Both the position numbers and the translations under genes were made by a program. Below the pieces are notes generated by a model. The model was not told the DNA's origin and ran no database searches. It saw only the letters and a list, made by a program, of their open reading frames with translations. Below, in pieces: positions 62,101 through 64,000 of a stretch of 64,000 bases of DNA (position 1 is its first letter; the number at the start of each line of letters is the position of its first letter). The DNA is from Epinephelus fuscoguttatus (Eukaryota; Chordata; Actinopteri; Perciformes; Serranidae). The stretch lies in assembly GCF_011397635.1 (NCBI RefSeq), contig NC_064771.1:17919379-17983378 (forward strand). Reading direction: 5' to 3'.

Positions 62101-63617
62101 TGCTGGTCAGGTATTTGCTGATGAAGATATTTTTTCTTAAAATGAAGGGACTTAAAAGTCCAGTGGGCAGGATTTAGGGGAATATTTGTTCACTTAAAAT
62201 TAAGAACTGTAGGGTGTTCATGACCTTAGAATGAGCCATCTATATCTACATAGGGAGCAAGACCTCCTCTGCGGAGTCTGCAGAGTTCGTCATGTTTGAA
62301 AGACAAACCAAATACTGGTTCTTCCATTTTTGCATTGTAGCTTTTTTGCTTTGTTGCATTCTCGCTTTGGCCACTGTAGTTGGAAGCCCCTTCGCAGTGG
62401 GCAGTGTTGAAAAAAAAAGTTGCTTTATTCAGTGTTTTTACTGGTTTAAATCACCGGGTCTGTTTGTTTGGGGAGGATGAGACCTCTGTCGATAATTCGG
62501 CTCCTTTTAAAAACCCTCCTGAACAATGAACACTGAACCGTGAGAAGTTTCAGCTGGTTGCAATCTGCAAGCCTCAGTGGTAAATCTCCCTAAATCTCAC
62601 ACACTGGATCTTTAACATGAAAAAATAAATCTTACCTCTATTAATCTCTATAATTTCTTCTTGGGCGAGAGGACAGTCACCCCCAATGCCTCCAGACCCC
62701 ATCACTCCACCGAGGACGTTTCCCAAGAGCCTTTGTGGTGATGCGGTAGCCATAGCCAGGGCATCTGGCTTGCAGTAGTTGGGGGACCCTGGTTGTGGTG
62801 CTCGGGGGATATGTTTGTTCTTCTTTTTGGGCAGCTTTTGTTTGGCCATGGCCAGAGAGTAGTACATGCCGAAGTTGTTGACAATGACGGGCACAGGCAT
62901 GGCAATGGTCAGCACACCAGCCAAGGCACACAGAGCACCCACCAGCATCCCTGACCATGTTTCTGGGTACATATCTCCATAGCCCAGTGTGGTCATGGTC
63001 ACGACAGCCCACCAAAATCCAATGGGAATGTTCTTGAAGTTGGTGTGGGCGCTGGCTGTCGGGTCGTCTGGGTCTGCGCCAATTCGTTCGGCATAGTAGA
63101 TCATGGTGGCAAAGATGAGGACACCAAGGGCTAAGAAGATGATGAGCAGGAGGAATTCATTGGTGCTGGCACGCAGAGTATGGCCCAGGACACGGAGACC
63201 CACAAAGTGGCGGGTCAGCTTGAAGATTCGGAGGATACGGACGAATCGGACAACACGGAGGAACCCCAGGACATCCTTGGCAGCTTTGGAGGACAGACCG
63301 CTCAGGCCCACCTCCAGGTAGAAGGGCAGGATGGCGACAAAGTCGATAATGTTGAGGCTGCTCTTGAAGAACTCAAGCTTGTCTGGGCAGAAGGTGACTC
63401 GCAGCAGGACCTCAATGGTGAACCAGATGACGCACACGCCCTCCACGTACGTCAACCAGCTGTCAGTCACCACCTCGTATACGATCTCCTCACGGGTCGA
63501 GTTGCCAACCGTGACATTCTCTGTCTTGTTGAGGATGGTGTTGAAGGCCTCATGCGTCTCCATGCAGAAAGTGGAGATGGAGATGAGGATGAAGAATAGG
63601 GAGCCAAATGCCACATA
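59044..63617 (-). CDS. kcnc3: Voltage-gated potassium channel Kv3.3-type, last three exons (5' partial)
   Basis: A Shaw-family, fast-gating, high-threshold K+ channel used by rapidly firing neurons. The exon at 63617-62636 runs from S1 ([20 protein letters not shown]) to the proximal C-terminus. It includes three Asn-X-Ser/Thr sites in the S1-S2 loop (NKT, NVT, NST), S4 [18 protein letters not shown], filter TLGYGD, S6 with PVPV, and the Shaw signature [10 protein letters not shown]. Two tail exons follow: 60374-60180 ([25 protein letters not shown]) and 59159-59044, ending [13 protein letters not shown], close to human KCNC3 DLNANAAAWISP. That tail plus GSPNYCKPD favours KCNC3 over KCNC1. 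The N-terminal T1 exon is right of the window. The frame is kept across both introns (phase 1). Confidence 0.93.
60180..60374 (-). CDS. kcnc3: kcnc3 exon: C-terminal tail
   Basis: Read on the minus strand between acceptor TTCCCTCCAG and donor AAAG/GTACGT. It encodes [33 protein letters not shown] and [13 protein letters not shown], matching the conserved tail of Kv3.1/Kv3.3. It has no start codon of its own. Confidence 0.93.
60628..61228. mobile_element. TTAA-flanked palindromic element in a kcnc3 intron
   Basis: The ends TTAAGGGACAGTCTGCCCC and, inverted, TTAAAGGGACAATTCACCCC carry TTAA at both edges. Inner pairs such as GTTGCTGAATGTTGGAGATAT and ATATCTCCAACACTCTGCAAC mirror each other. It is a familiar fish foldback element without coding capacity. 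Confidence 0.85.
61229..62151 (-). other. kcnc3 intron, unique sequence
   Basis: No exon or clear repeat was seen between the two TTAA elements, apart from a 13-base poly-A run near 61526. Confidence 0.5.
62152..62615 (+). mobile_element. TTAA-flanked GGTCCAGT-family element next to a kcnc3 splice donor
   Basis: Starts TTAAAAGTCCAGTGGGCAGG and ends, inverted, TTAAAGATCCAGTGTGTGAG, both running into ATTTAGG. TTAA at both edges. The right edge is 20 bases from the last base of the kcnc3 core exon. Confidence 0.85.
62636..63617 (-). CDS. kcnc3: kcnc3 exon: S1-S6 channel core
   Basis: 327 codons plus one base, from YVAFGSLFF to [10 protein letters not shown]. Acceptor TTTCTTCCAG/TATGTG, donor AGAG/GTAAGA. 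The Gly/Met-rich segment [17 protein letters not shown] precedes the conserved CPLAQEE motif. Confidence 0.96.
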
Positions 63618-63620
63618 CTG

Positions 63621-63660
63621 GAAGAAAGAAGGAAAGAAAGAAAGAAAGAAAGAAAGAAAG
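63621..63660. repeat. (AAAG)n microsatellite at a kcnc3 acceptor
   Basis: About seven AAAG units plus variants. On the minus strand it reads (CTTT)n and forms the polypyrimidine tract directly before the kcnc3 core-exon acceptor. Confidence 0.92.
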
Positions 63661-64000
63661 CAGCAAACAGAAAAAAACATTAAAAAGGAAAGCAAAGGAA
63701 GGAGAAAGTCAAATCAAGAAAATTCAGCAAGGCAAAGAGAACACAGAAAGCATAAAGGAAAAACTACAGATCTGGTGAAGTTTGAAACCTCATGGCAACA
63801 GCAGGGAAAAACAACTGGTGTATGTGCGACCCGCCTACATACACAAGTGTTAAATGCTACACTATGCACAGAAAACTATTACTCACTACTTCGCACTGTA
63901 ATCTACACTGAGGTCTTCACATCTCTGAAACTGTCTTTTTGTTAGGCCCAAATCTGTTGTGTAAAAATGAATAATAAACAAAACAAAAATGGCCTGTTTT
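63661..64000 (-). other. kcnc3 intron upstream of the core exon
   Basis: A-rich sequence on the plus strand with no exon. The preceding T1 exon must lie beyond the window. Confidence 0.6.

Noticed and set aside
63103-63599. Plus-strand open frames of 72-204 residues near the right edge
   Set aside because: They are antisense to the kcnc3 core exon; the composition is that of a shadow frame.
59044-63617. Assignment as kcnc1 rather than kcnc3
   Set aside because: The channel core cannot separate them well, but GSPNYCKPD, the DRACFLL tail and the DLNAN..W(I)xP C-terminus fit KCNC3, as does synteny.

Overview
The window is vertebrate genomic DNA, almost certainly from a ray-finned (percomorph-like) fish. 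Genes are interrupted by GT-AG introns, intergenic DNA is AT-rich and full of microsatellites, and there are V-SINE/tRNA-type SINEs, hAT-like elements and TTAA-flanked inverted-repeat elements of the kind common in teleosts. The organism call is an inference from these repeats and from the proteins. No species is claimed.

Four protein genes can be reconstructed exon by exon. (1) 650-12969, plus strand: the last 19 coding exons of ppfia3 (liprin-alpha-3). They run from the C-terminal coiled coil through three SAM domains to the PDZ ligand VRTYSC; the 5' part lies left of the window. (2) 18260-19200, plus: a complete four-exon fgf21-type hormone gene with a TATA box and polyadenylation signals. 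(3) 29724-23882, minus: a complete two-exon kcna7 (Kv1.7-type potassium channel) gene. (4) 63617-59044, minus: the last three coding exons of a kcnc3 (Kv3.3-type) channel; the T1-encoding exon lies right of the window. Human relatives of all four genes lie in 19q13.3, so this is a conserved syntenic block. ppfia3, kcna7 and kcnc3 act in nerve or muscle (presynaptic scaffold, voltage-gated K+ channels). fgf21 is an endocrine gene that only shares the address.

Layout: 1-13 kb ppfia3, with introns largely made of transposons; 13-18 kb its 3' region and repeats; 18-19.5 kb fgf21; 19.5-23.8 kb a nested transposon stack; 23.9-30 kb kcna7 with one 4.25-kb intron; 30-59 kb a gene-poor stretch with many repeats and one exon-like orphan; 59-64 kb kcnc3.

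No undescribed multi-gene system was found. The most unusual items are an extra intron in fgf21, a short inverted-repeat transposon family (five copies, several inside other elements or a palindrome), an inverted-repeat element 20 bases from a kcnc3 splice donor, and clustered alternative splice acceptors before the last kcnc3 exon. Exon borders were read by eye from splice consensus, frame and protein similarity. Transposon borders are approximate unless a target duplication is stated.
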